From NCBI GenBank assembly GCA_018242045.1, contig JAFECR010000009.1, forward strand, positions 24,748-88,747: DNA of 64,000 bases, in the 5' to 3' direction. The position numbers and the translations under genes are program-made. This DNA is from Pseudomonadota bacterium (lineage in GTDB: Bacteria > Pseudomonadota > Gammaproteobacteria > Berkiellales > Berkiellaceae). The stretch's first letter is position 1, and each line of letters starts with the position of its first letter. Positions 18,076-27,815 of the stretch are shown here, one piece after another. The notes below the pieces were generated by a model, which worked only from the letters and a program-made list of their open reading frames with translations, was not told where the DNA came from and did no database searches.

Positions 18076-19890
18076 ATGATTCATTACAAACTAAGCTCAG
18101 CGCAGCCAACAGCACATCTTTTTAATGTTGAACTGATTATTCCTGCTGCTGATCCTCAAGGACAAAAGGTTTGTTTACCTAATTGGATCCCCGGTAGCTA
18201 TTTGATAAGAGACTATGCGCGTCATGTGATAACCATGCACGCATATCAGCGGGATACTCTGTCTGCGCTTAGTATTGAGAAAATTGATAGCAATACTTGG
18301 CAATGCGAACAAACTCAAGGCAGTATTTTATTGAAATACACTGTTTATGCTTGGGATCTTTCCGTTCGAGGGGCTCATCTTGATGAGTGTCATGCTTTTA
18401 TCAATCCTTGTGCTGTATTAGTGCAAGTTTGTGGACAAGAAGATAGTCAATGCCTATTGTCTCTTATACCACCAAATTGCCCAAACGCACTTCAATGGAA
18501 AGTGGCAACTACTTTACCCGTGCACAACGCGCTAAAGTGGGGTTTTGGCGATTATACGGCAGATTCTTACGATGATCTTATCGATCATCCTATAGAGATG
18601 GGTACTTTTGAGATAGTTGAGTTTGAGGTTGCCAAGGTGAAGCATTACATTGCTGTCACGGGTATTCATGATGGCTGTCTCAATCGTCTTGCCGCGGATG
18701 TGAGTAAAATTTGTCAGTGGCAAATTGAATTATTTGATAATGCACCGCCCTTTAAGGAATATTTATTCTTATTAACAGTGCTTAAAGAGGGTTATGGTGG
18801 CCTTGAACATCGTTCTTGCGCTGCGATGATTTGTCAGCGAGAAGCATTACCTTTAAGCAAAGATATAAATATGAATCGCAGTTATATCAATTTATTGGCA
18901 TTGTTTAGTCATGAATATTTGCATGCTTGGCATGTTAAGCGAATTAAACCTGCTGCATTTATGCCGTATAATTTAAATCAAAAAAATTATACCGAGCAAT
19001 TATGGGCATTTGAAGGGATCACTTCTTACTATGATGAGTTGGCATTATTAAAAGCAAAGTTAATTTCCTTTGAACAATATCTTGATTTACTCGCAATTGC
19101 CATCACTCGGTTGCTGCGAAACCCTGGCCGGACAAAGCAAACACTGTTGCAAGCAAGTTTTGATGCCTGGATTAAATTTTATCAGCCAAATGAAAACTCA
19201 GTAAATGCACTAGTAAGTTACTACCTTAAAGGCAGCTTACTTGCGCTGCTTATCGATCTTAACTTAATAGCACAAACATCTGGTGAAAATCGGCTTGATA
19301 ATGTCATGAGAAAATTATGGCATGAATATGGTAAGAAAAATATTGGTGTGCCTGAAGGCAGAATCGAAACAATTTTGGAGGAAGAAGGCGGTGCATCAAT
19401 GAAGCAACTGTTGAAACAAGCCCTTTCAACAACCGAGGATCTACCTTTGGCGTTAATGCTTCAAACATTTGGGTTAAAACTAACTTTAAGAGCAGCACTC
19501 AACAGTGAAGATATGGGTGGTAAAAGGCCACAGCAAGAAAAAGATTTATTGAATTTTAAGCCAGGTTACTTTGGCTTTACGATAAGTAAAAATCTAAACA
19601 AAATTATTGTTTCTCAAGTATTCACGGGTTCTGCGGCAATGCAGGCTGGTATTTGGGCACAAGATGAAATTGTGGCTATCAATGATTTACGCATTGATCC
19701 TGATAGTTATGAGAAAATTAGCAAACGACTAAAACAGGATCAACAAATCAAAATTCATATTTTTCGCCAAGATATTTTATTGGAGAAAACACTCACTTTA
19801 CAATCACCTCCTTTGGATACAGCACAAATAACGGTCATGGAAACGCTGACTGAAAGCCAAAAACAATTGTTAGCTTATTTTCAAGCATAA
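18076..19890 (+). CDS. M61-family peptidase with PDZ domain
   Basis: 604 residues. The zinc site of the M61 (glycyl aminopeptidase) family is visible as HEYLHAWHVKRIKP (HExxH), with a downstream Glu in WAFEGITSYYDE. The N-terminal beta-domain contains CLPNWIPGSYLIRDYARH, a family hallmark. A C-terminal PDZ-like module (about residues 490-570: VFTGSAAMQAGIWAQDEIVAIND) may gate substrates. The start at 18076 is supported by agagga 6 bases upstream. No signal peptide is seen, so cytoplasmic action on peptides is likely. hrpA follows after 8 bp. Confidence 0.9.
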   Translation: MIHYKLSSAQPTAHLFNVELIIPAADPQGQKVCLPNWIPGSYLIRDYARHVITMHAYQRDTLSALSIEKIDSNTWQCEQTQGSILLKYTVYAWDLSVRGAHLDECHAFINPCAVLVQVCGQEDSQCLLSLIPPNCPNALQWKVATTLPVHNALKWGFGDYTADSYDDLIDHPIEMGTFEIVEFEVAKVKHYIAVTGIHDGCLNRLAADVSKICQWQIELFDNAPPFKEYLFLLTVLKEGYGGLEHRSCAAMICQREALPLSKDINMNRSYINLLALFSHEYLHAWHVKRIKPAAFMPYNLNQKNYTEQLWAFEGITSYYDELALLKAKLISFEQYLDLLAIAITRLLRNPGRTKQTLLQASFDAWIKFYQPNENSVNALVSYYLKGSLLALLIDLNLIAQTSGENRLDNVMRKLWHEYGKKNIGVPEGRIETILEEEGGASMKQLLKQALSTTEDLPLALMLQTFGLKLTLRAALNSEDMGGKRPQQEKDLLNFKPGYFGFTISKNLNKIIVSQVFTGSAAMQAGIWAQDEIVAINDLRIDPDSYEKISKRLKQDQQIKIHIFRQDILLEKTLTLQSPPLDTAQITVMETLTESQKQLLAYFQA

Positions 19891-19898
19891 GTTCCTTC

Positions 19899-22800
19899 AT
19901 GCAAATCGATCACTTACTTTCAGAATGTATGCTTGCTTCACAATTTAGATTGAAAAAGTGGCAGCAAAAAATTATAAGAATGCCAAAAGAAGCACAAGAA
20001 AAACAATTTGTAAAATGGCATGAAACTGTTCAAAAATCTATTCAGCAAAGACAAAATAGGCTTATAAATAAACCAGTCATTACTTATCCAGAATTACCTA
20101 TTACTTTAGAAAAGGAAAATATTTTAAACGCACTTATAAATAATCAAGTTGTTATTGTTGCGGGTGAAACTGGTTCAGGTAAAACCACACAACTTGGAAA
20201 AATCTGTTTAGAAGCGGGTTTAGGAATTAAGGGTTTGATTGGTCATACCCAACCAAGAAGAATTGCCGCAAGAACAATGGCGCTGCGAATTGCTGCAGAA
20301 TTGATGAGCCCCATCGGCAAATTTGTTGGCTACAAAGTGCGGTTTTCTGATAAAACCCAAGCTGGTAATTATATTAAAGTCATGACGGACGGTATTTTGT
20401 TGAGCGAAACTTTAACAGATAAATGGTTAATGCAATATGATTGTTTAATTATTGATGAAGCCCATGAACGCAGTCTTAATATCGATTTTTTATTAGGATA
20501 TATTCGTAATCTGATAGCAAAAAGAAGCGATCTTAAAATTGTTATTACCTCGGCAACGATTAATGTTGAACGTTTTTCTCAATATTTTTATGATGCGCCA
20601 ATCATTGAGGTGCAGGGTAGGTCTTATCCTGTCAAAACCTATTTTCTTAACAAAGACTTTCATGTTGAATCTGATGATCCCATATTGCAAGTGGCTAGCG
20701 CAGTCACTTTAGCTTGTCAGCAAGGACCAGGAGATATTTTAATTTTTCAAAGTGGCGAAAAAGAAATTAGAGAGGTGATTGAGGTGCTTAGCACCTTAAG
20801 GATTGAGGATGTCATCTTATTACCTTTGTTTTCTCGCCAAAGCCAGCAAGAGCAACAAAAAATATTTCAAAGAATGAGTAAACGGAAAATTATTGTAACG
20901 ACGAATGTTGCCGAAACTTCGTTAACGGTACCCAATATTAGATATGTTATTGATTCTGGTTTTGCACGTATTAGTCGTTATAATTATCGTACTAAATTGC
21001 AACGTTTACCGATTGAACCTATTTCTCAAGCAAGTGCTAATCAAAGAAAAGGACGTTGCGGTAGGATAGGCCCAGGCATTTGTTATCGACTTTATACCGA
21101 AGAAGATTTTCAGAATCGAGCGCTTTACACAGAGCCAGAAATTTTAAGAACAAGTTTAGCCAGCGTTATTTTAAAAATGCTCTCTCTTAATTTAACCAAT
21201 ATTGGTTCATTTCCGTTTTTAGATGCACCAGATAACCGACATATAAAGGATGGTTTTACTTTATTAGAACGCTTAATGGCTGTGAATGAAAAGCAGCAAA
21301 TTACCCCTATAGGGAGAATGCTAGCCAAGATCCCGATTGAACCAAAGCTTGGTGCTGTTATCATCAAAGCAAATCAAATGGGCGCTTTGAATGAAATTCT
21401 TGTTATTGTCAGTGCGTTAAGCATTGTGGATGTGAGGGAAAATCCACAAGAATATAAAGCACAAGCTCAAAGTAAACATGTGCAGTTTTCTCATGAAAAC
21501 TCAGATTTTATGACATTGCTGAATCTTTGGGATTTTCTATTGCAACACCAAAAGTCTTTATCACACAACAAATTTAGAAAATTGTGCAAAGAAAATTTTC
21601 TTTCCTATTTAAGAGTATGTGAATGGATAGACGTGCACAGCCAATTAACACAAATTAGCGAAGAATTAGGCTTTAAAAAAAATCAAATAGTTGGTGAATA
21701 TAGTCAAATTCATAAATCCTTACTGCAAGGCTTTATCGATACAATTGGCTTAAAACAAGAAAAACAAGAATATCTAGGAGCCAGAGGCATTAAATTCTAT
21801 ATTCACCCCTCTTCAGTGTTATTTAAAAAAACACCAACATGGATGGTTGCAAGTGAAATTGTGCACACGACGAAATCTTATGCTAGAACTTGTGCATACA
21901 TTGAGGCAAAATGGATTGAAGAAGTTGCAAGTAAGCTACTCAAAAAGCAATATGATGAGCCCCATTTTGATCCAAAATGGGGAAACGTGGTTGCTTTAGA
22001 AAAAGGATTGTTATTTGGGCTTGAAATTTATAGTAAACGTAAAATAAATTATGAAAATTATGCCATATCACAAGCACGTCAAATTTTTATTGAGCAAGCA
22101 CTCGTGCAGGAACAAATGTTAAAGGAAATTCCTTTTTACTATCAAAATAAAGAAACAAGAAAAAAAGTAGAACAACTAGAAAATAGAATTCGAAGACAAA
22201 AAATTTTATTTGATGAAATTCGCATTTATCAATTTTATGACGAAAGACTTCCCTTGAATGTTTGTTCTGTCATTAGCCTTGAAAAACACATTAATGAACA
22301 AAGTGATACACATTTAATCTTTTCTGAAAAAGATATTTGTCTTGAGGATGTACCAGAAAATCTGTTGGCGCAATTTCCTTTAAATTTGTCCATAAAGGGA
22401 CAAAATTTTGCATTAGATTATGAATTTGATCTAACAAGTCCTTTTGATGGCGTTACCTTAACTGTACCGTTTGAGTTGTTAAAGTACATCAAGGATGAAG
22501 ATTTTTCTTGGCTGATTCCTGGTCTTGTGGCAGAAAAAATTAGTTTTTATTTAAAATCCTTACCTAAAAGCATCCGTGCGCAATTGGTACCATTACCAGT
22601 TTATATTGAGAAAGCCAAATTATGTCTTTCAACAAAAAATATTTTAACAAAAGGGCTGGTTGATTTTTTACAAGCGCAATTAAAACAAACAGTTGTGTTA
22701 AATATATTCGATAAAATAGTTTTGCCAGCACACTTAAAGATGCATTTCAAGGTAACTCATAAAAACAATATATTAACATCAGGCGATGATCTACAAGCAA

Positions 22801-23729
22801 TATACACTCAGTTGCAAGATAAGTACTTAGCGCTTTATGCAAACGAACAACCTGTCGAACAAAGCAATTTCTCGCAGTGGCATTTTAACGATTTACCGCT
22901 TAGCTGTGTCATTAAAAAACAAAACTTAGATTTTACCTATTATCCTAGCATTGTTGATAAGCAAAGTTCGGTGAGTGTACAGCTGTTTGAGAATCATTTT
23001 GAAGCAGAATATAAGCATCGTTATGGTTTGGCCAGACTATTTTTATTACATTTATCTGAAGCAATAAAAAGTATTAAAAAAAATATCACCCAACAGGATA
23101 AGAAAATCATCATTAAGCTTTATGCGCCTTTTGGCGAATATGAACAATTTTTGGACGAGTTGCTTTTAGCTTGTGCGCTTTTTTTATTTATTGATGAAAA
23201 AGAAAATATCCGTACCCAAGCTCAGTTTGTAGACAACTTAGCAAGGTATCGTACCTTGTTTGTCAATAGCGGGAACCAATTGCTTAAAGTATTGTTGCAA
23301 AGCTTAACTAGTTATCAGTTGCTCAACTCAGAGCTGGTTCGGCTTAAAGAAAAGCATCTTTATAATAAGGTATATCACGACGTCAGCAAACAATTGCAGC
23401 GCTTATTTGAAAAACATTTTATTAAATCAGTGCCCATGGTTTGGTTAAATCGATATCCGATCTATCTCAAAGCCATAGAGCAGCGGCTTGCCAAATTACC
23501 AAGAGAATTACCTCGAGATGATCAAGGAAGGCTTGTTATTGAAACAGTAAACAAAGCATACGAAAGTAAGCTTTCTGCAAAAGATCTTTTATACTGCTCA
23601 CCATTTGATCCTTTAATTTGTTTTCGTTGGAAAATTGAAGAACTACGTGTTTCAATTTTTGCCCAAGAGTTAAAAACAATTGAAACGGTTTCAAAAATCA
23701 GACTACTTAAGCTGCTTGAAAACTTGTAA
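19899..23729 (+). CDS. hrpA: ATP-dependent RNA helicase, DEAH type
   Basis: 1276 residues, close to the E. coli HrpA length of about 1300. Helicase motifs in order: GETGSGKTTQ (I), TQPRRIAARTMA (Ia), IIDEAHERSLN (II, DEAH), TSATIN (III), TTNVAETSLTVP (V), QRKGRCGRIGPG (VI). The ratchet/OB region and the long HrpA-specific C-terminal extension follow. HrpA-type enzymes act on structured RNA and stalled ribosomes. The start lies 8 bp after the M61 gene without a good ribosome site, so translation probably depends on the upstream gene. Codon usage is similar to its neighbours. Confidence 0.93.
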   Translation: MQIDHLLSECMLASQFRLKKWQQKIIRMPKEAQEKQFVKWHETVQKSIQQRQNRLINKPVITYPELPITLEKENILNALINNQVVIVAGETGSGKTTQLGKICLEAGLGIKGLIGHTQPRRIAARTMALRIAAELMSPIGKFVGYKVRFSDKTQAGNYIKVMTDGILLSETLTDKWLMQYDCLIIDEAHERSLNIDFLLGYIRNLIAKRSDLKIVITSATINVERFSQYFYDAPIIEVQGRSYPVKTYFLNKDFHVESDDPILQVASAVTLACQQGPGDILIFQSGEKEIREVIEVLSTLRIEDVILLPLFSRQSQQEQQKIFQRMSKRKIIVTTNVAETSLTVPNIRYVIDSGFARISRYNYRTKLQRLPIEPISQASANQRKGRCGRIGPGICYRLYTEEDFQNRALYTEPEILRTSLASVILKMLSLNLTNIGSFPFLDAPDNRHIKDGFTLLERLMAVNEKQQITPIGRMLAKIPIEPKLGAVIIKANQMGALNEILVIVSALSIVDVRENPQEYKAQAQSKHVQFSHENSDFMTLLNLWDFLLQHQKSLSHNKFRKLCKENFLSYLRVCEWIDVHSQLTQISEELGFKKNQIVGEYSQIHKSLLQGFIDTIGLKQEKQEYLGARGIKFYIHPSSVLFKKTPTWMVASEIVHTTKSYARTCAYIEAKWIEEVASKLLKKQYDEPHFDPKWGNVVALEKGLLFGLEIYSKRKINYENYAISQARQIFIEQALVQEQMLKEIPFYYQNKETRKKVEQLENRIRRQKILFDEIRIYQFYDERLPLNVCSVISLEKHINEQSDTHLIFSEKDICLEDVPENLLAQFPLNLSIKGQNFALDYEFDLTSPFDGVTLTVPFELLKYIKDEDFSWLIPGLVAEKISFYLKSLPKSIRAQLVPLPVYIEKAKLCLSTKNILTKGLVDFLQAQLKQTVVLNIFDKIVLPAHLKMHFKVTHKNNILTSGDDLQAIYTQLQDKYLALYANEQPVEQSNFSQWHFNDLPLSCVIKKQNLDFTYYPSIVDKQSSVSVQLFENHFEAEYKHRYGLARLFLLHLSEAIKSIKKNITQQDKKIIIKLYAPFGEYEQFLDELLLACALFLFIDEKENIRTQAQFVDNLARYRTLFVNSGNQLLKVLLQSLTSYQLLNSELVRLKEKHLYNKVYHDVSKQLQRLFEKHFIKSVPMVWLNRYPIYLKAIEQRLAKLPRELPRDDQGRLVIETVNKAYESKLSAKDLLYCSPFDPLICFRWKIEELRVSIFAQELKTIETVSKIRLLKLLENL

Positions 23730-23834
23730 TTGAACTTTGGTAGTTTCCTTACCTTTATATGATGAGTAGATCATTTTTGTTTTTTTCAGATGATGCGACT
23801 TTGTAAATTTTAAATGTTATAGTGCCCTCGCGTA

Positions 23835-23864
23835 TTGAAGCGTTAACTCAAATAGCGTTATAGT
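23835..23864 (+). promoter_or_regulatory. Candidate sigma-70 promoter for the porin gene
   Basis: TTGAAG (23835-23840) and TATAGT (23859-23864) are separated by 18 bp, about 105 bp before the porin start, in the 239-bp gap after hrpA. The match is four or five of six at each hexamer. It fits a gene expected to need strong expression, but no transcript data are available. Confidence 0.4.
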
Positions 23865-23968
23865 ATGGCTCTTTTAGATTTATACCTTGAAGATTCTCAA
23901 TACCATCGCGCTATTAAGTGGTCTTCTCGCATTCATCCGTTATGCATTCCAAGTGGGAGAGATTGTAG

Positions 23969-25432
23969 ATGAGTAAAATGACAAAAAATAAATTGGCTAT
24001 ATTAGCGTTAGCCGGCCTTGGCGCTGCTGTTTCGGGACCTGCATTTGCTGCTGGTATGACGGTTGATACTAAAGGGGGCATCGAAGTTTTTGAATTAGAT
24101 GAAAGCAATTATTGGTTTAAACTTGGTGGAAGATTATTTTTTGATCAAGTCTTTTTTGATGACGACAACGGAGATGATGTCTTTATTGTTAACAACGTGA
24201 ACGTCGGTGCTTTTCCAAGTGGTGCCCATATCAGAGCTGCACGTTTAACCCTCAAAGGTGGTGTTGGATATAACTGGGTCTATAAATTTGAATTTGACGT
24301 AAAAGACAGACCAGGTCAGACCAGAATTAGGTTTGGCGAAGCATTCCTTGGATATAGTGGTTGCAAGAATTTTTGGTTTGCACTTGGTCAAGTGAGCCTT
24401 CCGTTTGGTTTGGAAAACTGGCAAAGTTCAAATGACACCGTGTTTATGGAAGTCTCAATGCCAACGAGCGCCTTTGCACCAGATAAAGGTTTAGGCTTGT
24501 ATGCTGAATGGCATGGCAATATGATGACCGCTGCTGCTGCGTTGTACCATCCTCAAGTTGCAGGCTCATTGCAAACAGGTGATGTACTTTCTCAGCCCGT
24601 ATTCTTGAATAACAATCCGGCATTCCCACCTATTGCTGGCACCGGTCCTTTTGACAGCGATCCCGGTAGTGACGATGTAGGTTTTACAGCGCGTCTTACT
24701 TTTGCACCAATTCATGATGATTACACAGTTTATCACTTTGGTGTTGCAGCGCGTTATGAATCGTTACATGATAATGCAAATGATTTCGATTACGTAGCAA
24801 ATTTAGAAGCTTTTGCACGTCAATCTCCCAATTTGTTTACCAATATTCCGCCAAACTCATCTAAAGATCACCATGTATGGGGCTTTGAGTTAGCAGGTCG
24901 TTGGGGACCATTGCTCGTACAAGGTGAATACATGATTGCGGATGTTGATCGTGATGAAACCTTCCCACCCTTTGATCTTCGTAACCCAGGTGGTGATTTA
25001 GACTACTACGGCTACTATGTTCAAGCGTCTTATGTCTTAACAGGTGAAACTAGAAGTTATGACTTTGATAGCGGAACATTCGGTGGTGTTCATCCCCATT
25101 CTCGCAAAGGTGCGTGGGAACTTGGCGTGCGTCATAGTTTTATCGACTTAGTTGATAACACAGCATTGCCTACAAATCGACGTTTCTACTTTGTTGATTT
25201 TGTGCCTTCTAACGCTGTTGATTCTGAAGGCAATCCTGCTCCGACCGCTGGTAATAATATTCTTACCGGTGTAGATGGTAATGATCTTGCTGGTTCAGCT
25301 CATAGTACAACCGTTGGCTTAACCTGGTGGGTTAACGACAACGTTAGATTTTTGACTAACTATATTCATGTGTCATTGCCTAGCGATCAAGACGTTGATA
25401 TCTTAGGTTTTAGAGGCCAAGTTGCTTGGTAA
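23969..25432 (+). CDS. Outer-membrane porin, OprO/OprP-like
   Basis: 487 residues with a clear signal peptide ending PAFA (about residue 27). The mature part alternates short amphipathic strands, rich in aromatic and Gly residues, and ends in FRGQVAW, a C-terminal aromatic residue typical of beta-barrel proteins. The N-terminal WFKLGGRLFFDQVFF and RIRFGEAFLGYSG patterns resemble phosphate-selective-type porins. The ribosome site gtgggagaga lies just upstream, and a strong intrinsic terminator follows at 25447. Substrate preference cannot be read. It is probably a major outer-membrane protein. Confidence 0.85.
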   Translation: MSKMTKNKLAILALAGLGAAVSGPAFAAGMTVDTKGGIEVFELDESNYWFKLGGRLFFDQVFFDDDNGDDVFIVNNVNVGAFPSGAHIRAARLTLKGGVGYNWVYKFEFDVKDRPGQTRIRFGEAFLGYSGCKNFWFALGQVSLPFGLENWQSSNDTVFMEVSMPTSAFAPDKGLGLYAEWHGNMMTAAAALYHPQVAGSLQTGDVLSQPVFLNNNPAFPPIAGTGPFDSDPGSDDVGFTARLTFAPIHDDYTVYHFGVAARYESLHDNANDFDYVANLEAFARQSPNLFTNIPPNSSKDHHVWGFELAGRWGPLLVQGEYMIADVDRDETFPPFDLRNPGGDLDYYGYYVQASYVLTGETRSYDFDSGTFGGVHPHSRKGAWELGVRHSFIDLVDNTALPTNRRFYFVDFVPSNAVDSEGNPAPTAGNNILTGVDGNDLAGSAHSTTVGLTWWVNDNVRFLTNYIHVSLPSDQDVDILGFRGQVAW

Positions 25433-25446
25433 TAATACCGTTTTAT

Positions 25447-25474
25447 AAAAGCCCTGTTCGCAGGGCTTTTTTTT
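25447..25474 (+). terminator. Rho-independent terminator after the porin gene
   Basis: aaaagccctg-ttcg-cagggctttt is a perfect GC-rich stem with a tetraloop running straight into eight T residues, 14 bp after the porin stop codon. It separates the porin transcript from mlaA. Confidence 0.92.
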
Positions 25475-25539
25475 GCCAATTGTACTTACTCATTCAAAGA
25501 CTAAACTAAAGAAAGCGTTTTAATAAATTGGGACATAAT

Positions 25540-26325
25540 ATGTTGCGTCGCACGGTTGCTTGTGCATTATTGAGCATAGCTGGATTTGTCATGACTGGAT
25601 GTGCAACTCAAAAGCCTTCTGATGTCAGGGATCCGTACGAAGTGTTTAATAGAGCTGCGTTTGGCTTTAATAAAAAAATGGACGCTGTGTTCATTAAACC
25701 AATAGCTTATGTTTACATAAAATATTTACCTCAACCTTTTCAACTTGGGATAGGTAATTTTTTTGATAATATGCGCGAAGTGACTAATATTGCTAATGAT
25801 GTGTTACAACTAGAATTTGGATATGCTGCCTATGATTTAAGTAGATTATTAATTAATTCAACGATAGGCATCGTAGGAATATTTGATGTTGCCAATGCTT
25901 TAGGGCTTGAGCATCGCAAAGAAGATTTTGGACAAACTCTCTATCATTGGGGTTACCATAATTCTGCTTATATTGTTATTCCTTTCTTAGGTCCAAGCAC
26001 CTTTCGCGATATTATTGGTACAGGCGTTGATTATTATGCATTAAGTCTCTGGCCTTGGATTGAAAATGATTGGAAAAAATATGCATTGATAGGCGTTGAT
26101 TATCTTGATATTCGCGCTGGCTTACTGAAAAAGGAAAGCGTTTTAGATGTATTGGCAGTTGATGAATATGTATTTATGAGAGATGCGTATTTTCAACATC
26201 GTCAGTATTTATTTAATGGATCCACCGATGAGGGTAATAATGATGATATAGATAGTAGTCTTGATTGGGATGACAAGCATTCGCCAAAGGAAGAAAAAAA
26301 GGTGAACAAAGAAGAACCGAGCTGA
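25540..26325 (+). CDS. mlaA: MlaA/VacJ-family lipoprotein of the outer-membrane lipid asymmetry pathway
   Basis: 261 residues from the ATG at 25540. A lipoprotein signal peptide ends in the lipobox VMTGC (Cys21). The DPYEVFNRAAFGFNKKMD and NFFDNMREVTNIANDVLQ motifs are diagnostic for MlaA, which removes phospholipids from the outer leaflet and hands them to MlaC. The tail after residue 230 is acidic then lysine-rich and probably disordered. The other mla genes are not adjacent. The upstream TTG is rejected because the ATG gives a normal lipoprotein start. Confidence 0.9.
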   Translation: MLRRTVACALLSIAGFVMTGCATQKPSDVRDPYEVFNRAAFGFNKKMDAVFIKPIAYVYIKYLPQPFQLGIGNFFDNMREVTNIANDVLQLEFGYAAYDLSRLLINSTIGIVGIFDVANALGLEHRKEDFGQTLYHWGYHNSAYIVIPFLGPSTFRDIIGTGVDYYALSLWPWIENDWKKYALIGVDYLDIRAGLLKKESVLDVLAVDEYVFMRDAYFQHRQYLFNGSTDEGNNDDIDSSLDWDDKHSPKEEKKVNKEEPS

Positions 26326-26545
26326 GCCAGCCTAACAAAAATCTACATTTTCTTTTTTTCGTGCAATTAATCTATTTGTTAAATTTTCCACTTTTGGGCG
26401 TCCATTTCTAAAACCCTTCGTTAATCTTACCGATGAGTAAATACATGGAACGAAACTCTAAGAAATAGAGTCTTATATAAATGGAATAAGTAGCATAATT
26501 ATCTGGTTATAAAGAGGGTGATTTAATAAGAGTGGAGAGAGGAAA

Positions 26546-27748
26546 ATGGCTAACTCTTATGGTCGTATTTTGGCTGTAGATGATGATATAAAACTACGTG
26601 AGAAAATCGTTACTTATTTGGAAGATAGTGGATTTGATGTCTATGAGGCGAATAATGGTAAGGAAGCATTGGAAGTATTTTACAAAAGGAAACCAGATTT
26701 AGTGTTATGTGATTTGCAAATGCCAGAAATGGATGGATTAACATTATTAGAACATATACAAAAAGAATCGCCTGGTACTCTGTTTATTATCATGTCTGGT
26801 GTCGAATTTATGAGCGAAGTTATATCAGCATTACATCTTGGGGCATCAGATTTTATGGTTAAACCAATCAGCAATATGGCAGTTTTGGAACATATTGTAT
26901 GTAAAGCATTAGAAAGGGGTAGATTAGTTGCTGAAAATAAAAAATATCGTATTGAACTTGAGAAAAAAAACGCACAGTTAACGCAAAGCTTAAGTCAGCT
27001 CAAAGAAGATCAAGATGCAGGAAAGAGTGTACAACAAAAGCTCTTTCCACAACCTCATTTTAAGTTCAGAGATTATTCTTTTTCGCACAAAGTAATACCC
27101 TCTCTCTATTTAAGTGGTGATTTTGTTGATTATTTTCAAATTACCGAAAATAAAATTGGGTTTTATATCGCCGATGTTTCAGGTCACGGTGCTTCATCTG
27201 CATTTGTAACTGTGCTGCTAAAAAGTTTGATGGGTCGTCTCTTAACTAATTATCAAATAAGACAAAATAAAGTTATCTTAAAACCAGAATTAGTGCTAAA
27301 GCATATCAATGATGAAATTTTAAATGCAAAGCTTGGTAAGTATTTGACGATGATTTATTGCATTTTAGATTTGGATGATAATAGCTTGCATTATAGTATT
27401 GGAGGGCATTATCCTAATCCTGTGATTTGGGATGGAGATACCACTTCTTATTTAAAAGGTGATGGTTTTGCGGTTGGAGTATATGAAAATGCAAAATTCC
27501 AATCATATAGATACGATTTACCCTCTCAATTTTCTTTAGCCATGTTCTCTGATGGCATATTTGAGATAATGGAAGGCAGAAATTTACAGGAAAAAGAAAA
27601 TAAATTACTCGCGCTTATCAATAAATCACAATTAAAAGTAGAAGAAATATTAACCCCATTAGGTTTGAAAAATGAAAACAGTGGGCCAGATGATATTACT
27701 TTATTATTGATGAATCGGGGAGCTGTCCTTGAGCAAATATATGATTGA
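26546..27748 (+). CDS. Response regulator with PP2C/SpoIIE-type phosphatase output
   Basis: 400 residues. Residues 1-125 are a complete receiver: acidic triad at 12-14, phospho-acceptor Asp56 in LCDLQMPEMDG, Ser in IIMSG and Lys in MVKP. A coiled-coil linker (ENKKYRIELEKKNAQLTQSL) leads to a RsbU/SpoIIE-like Ser/Thr phosphatase domain with LSGDFVDYF, ADVSGHGASSAF and FSDGIFEIME as metal-site motifs. It probably dephosphorylates an anti-sigma-antagonist-type protein in response to a kinase; neither partner is in the window. A strong agagaggaaa site precedes the start. It lies directly upstream of the Lap secretion genes and may share their regulation. Confidence 0.88.
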   Translation: MANSYGRILAVDDDIKLREKIVTYLEDSGFDVYEANNGKEALEVFYKRKPDLVLCDLQMPEMDGLTLLEHIQKESPGTLFIIMSGVEFMSEVISALHLGASDFMVKPISNMAVLEHIVCKALERGRLVAENKKYRIELEKKNAQLTQSLSQLKEDQDAGKSVQQKLFPQPHFKFRDYSFSHKVIPSLYLSGDFVDYFQITENKIGFYIADVSGHGASSAFVTVLLKSLMGRLLTNYQIRQNKVILKPELVLKHINDEILNAKLGKYLTMIYCILDLDDNSLHYSIGGHYPNPVIWDGDTTSYLKGDGFAVGVYENAKFQSYRYDLPSQFSLAMFSDGIFEIMEGRNLQEKENKLLALINKSQLKVEEILTPLGLKNENSGPDDITLLLMNRGAVLEQIYD

Positions 27749-27815
27749 ATACTATTGCCAAAGATTATAGAATTGTTAATCTTAAATATTTATTGGTGGG
27801 AGAAATTGAATTACC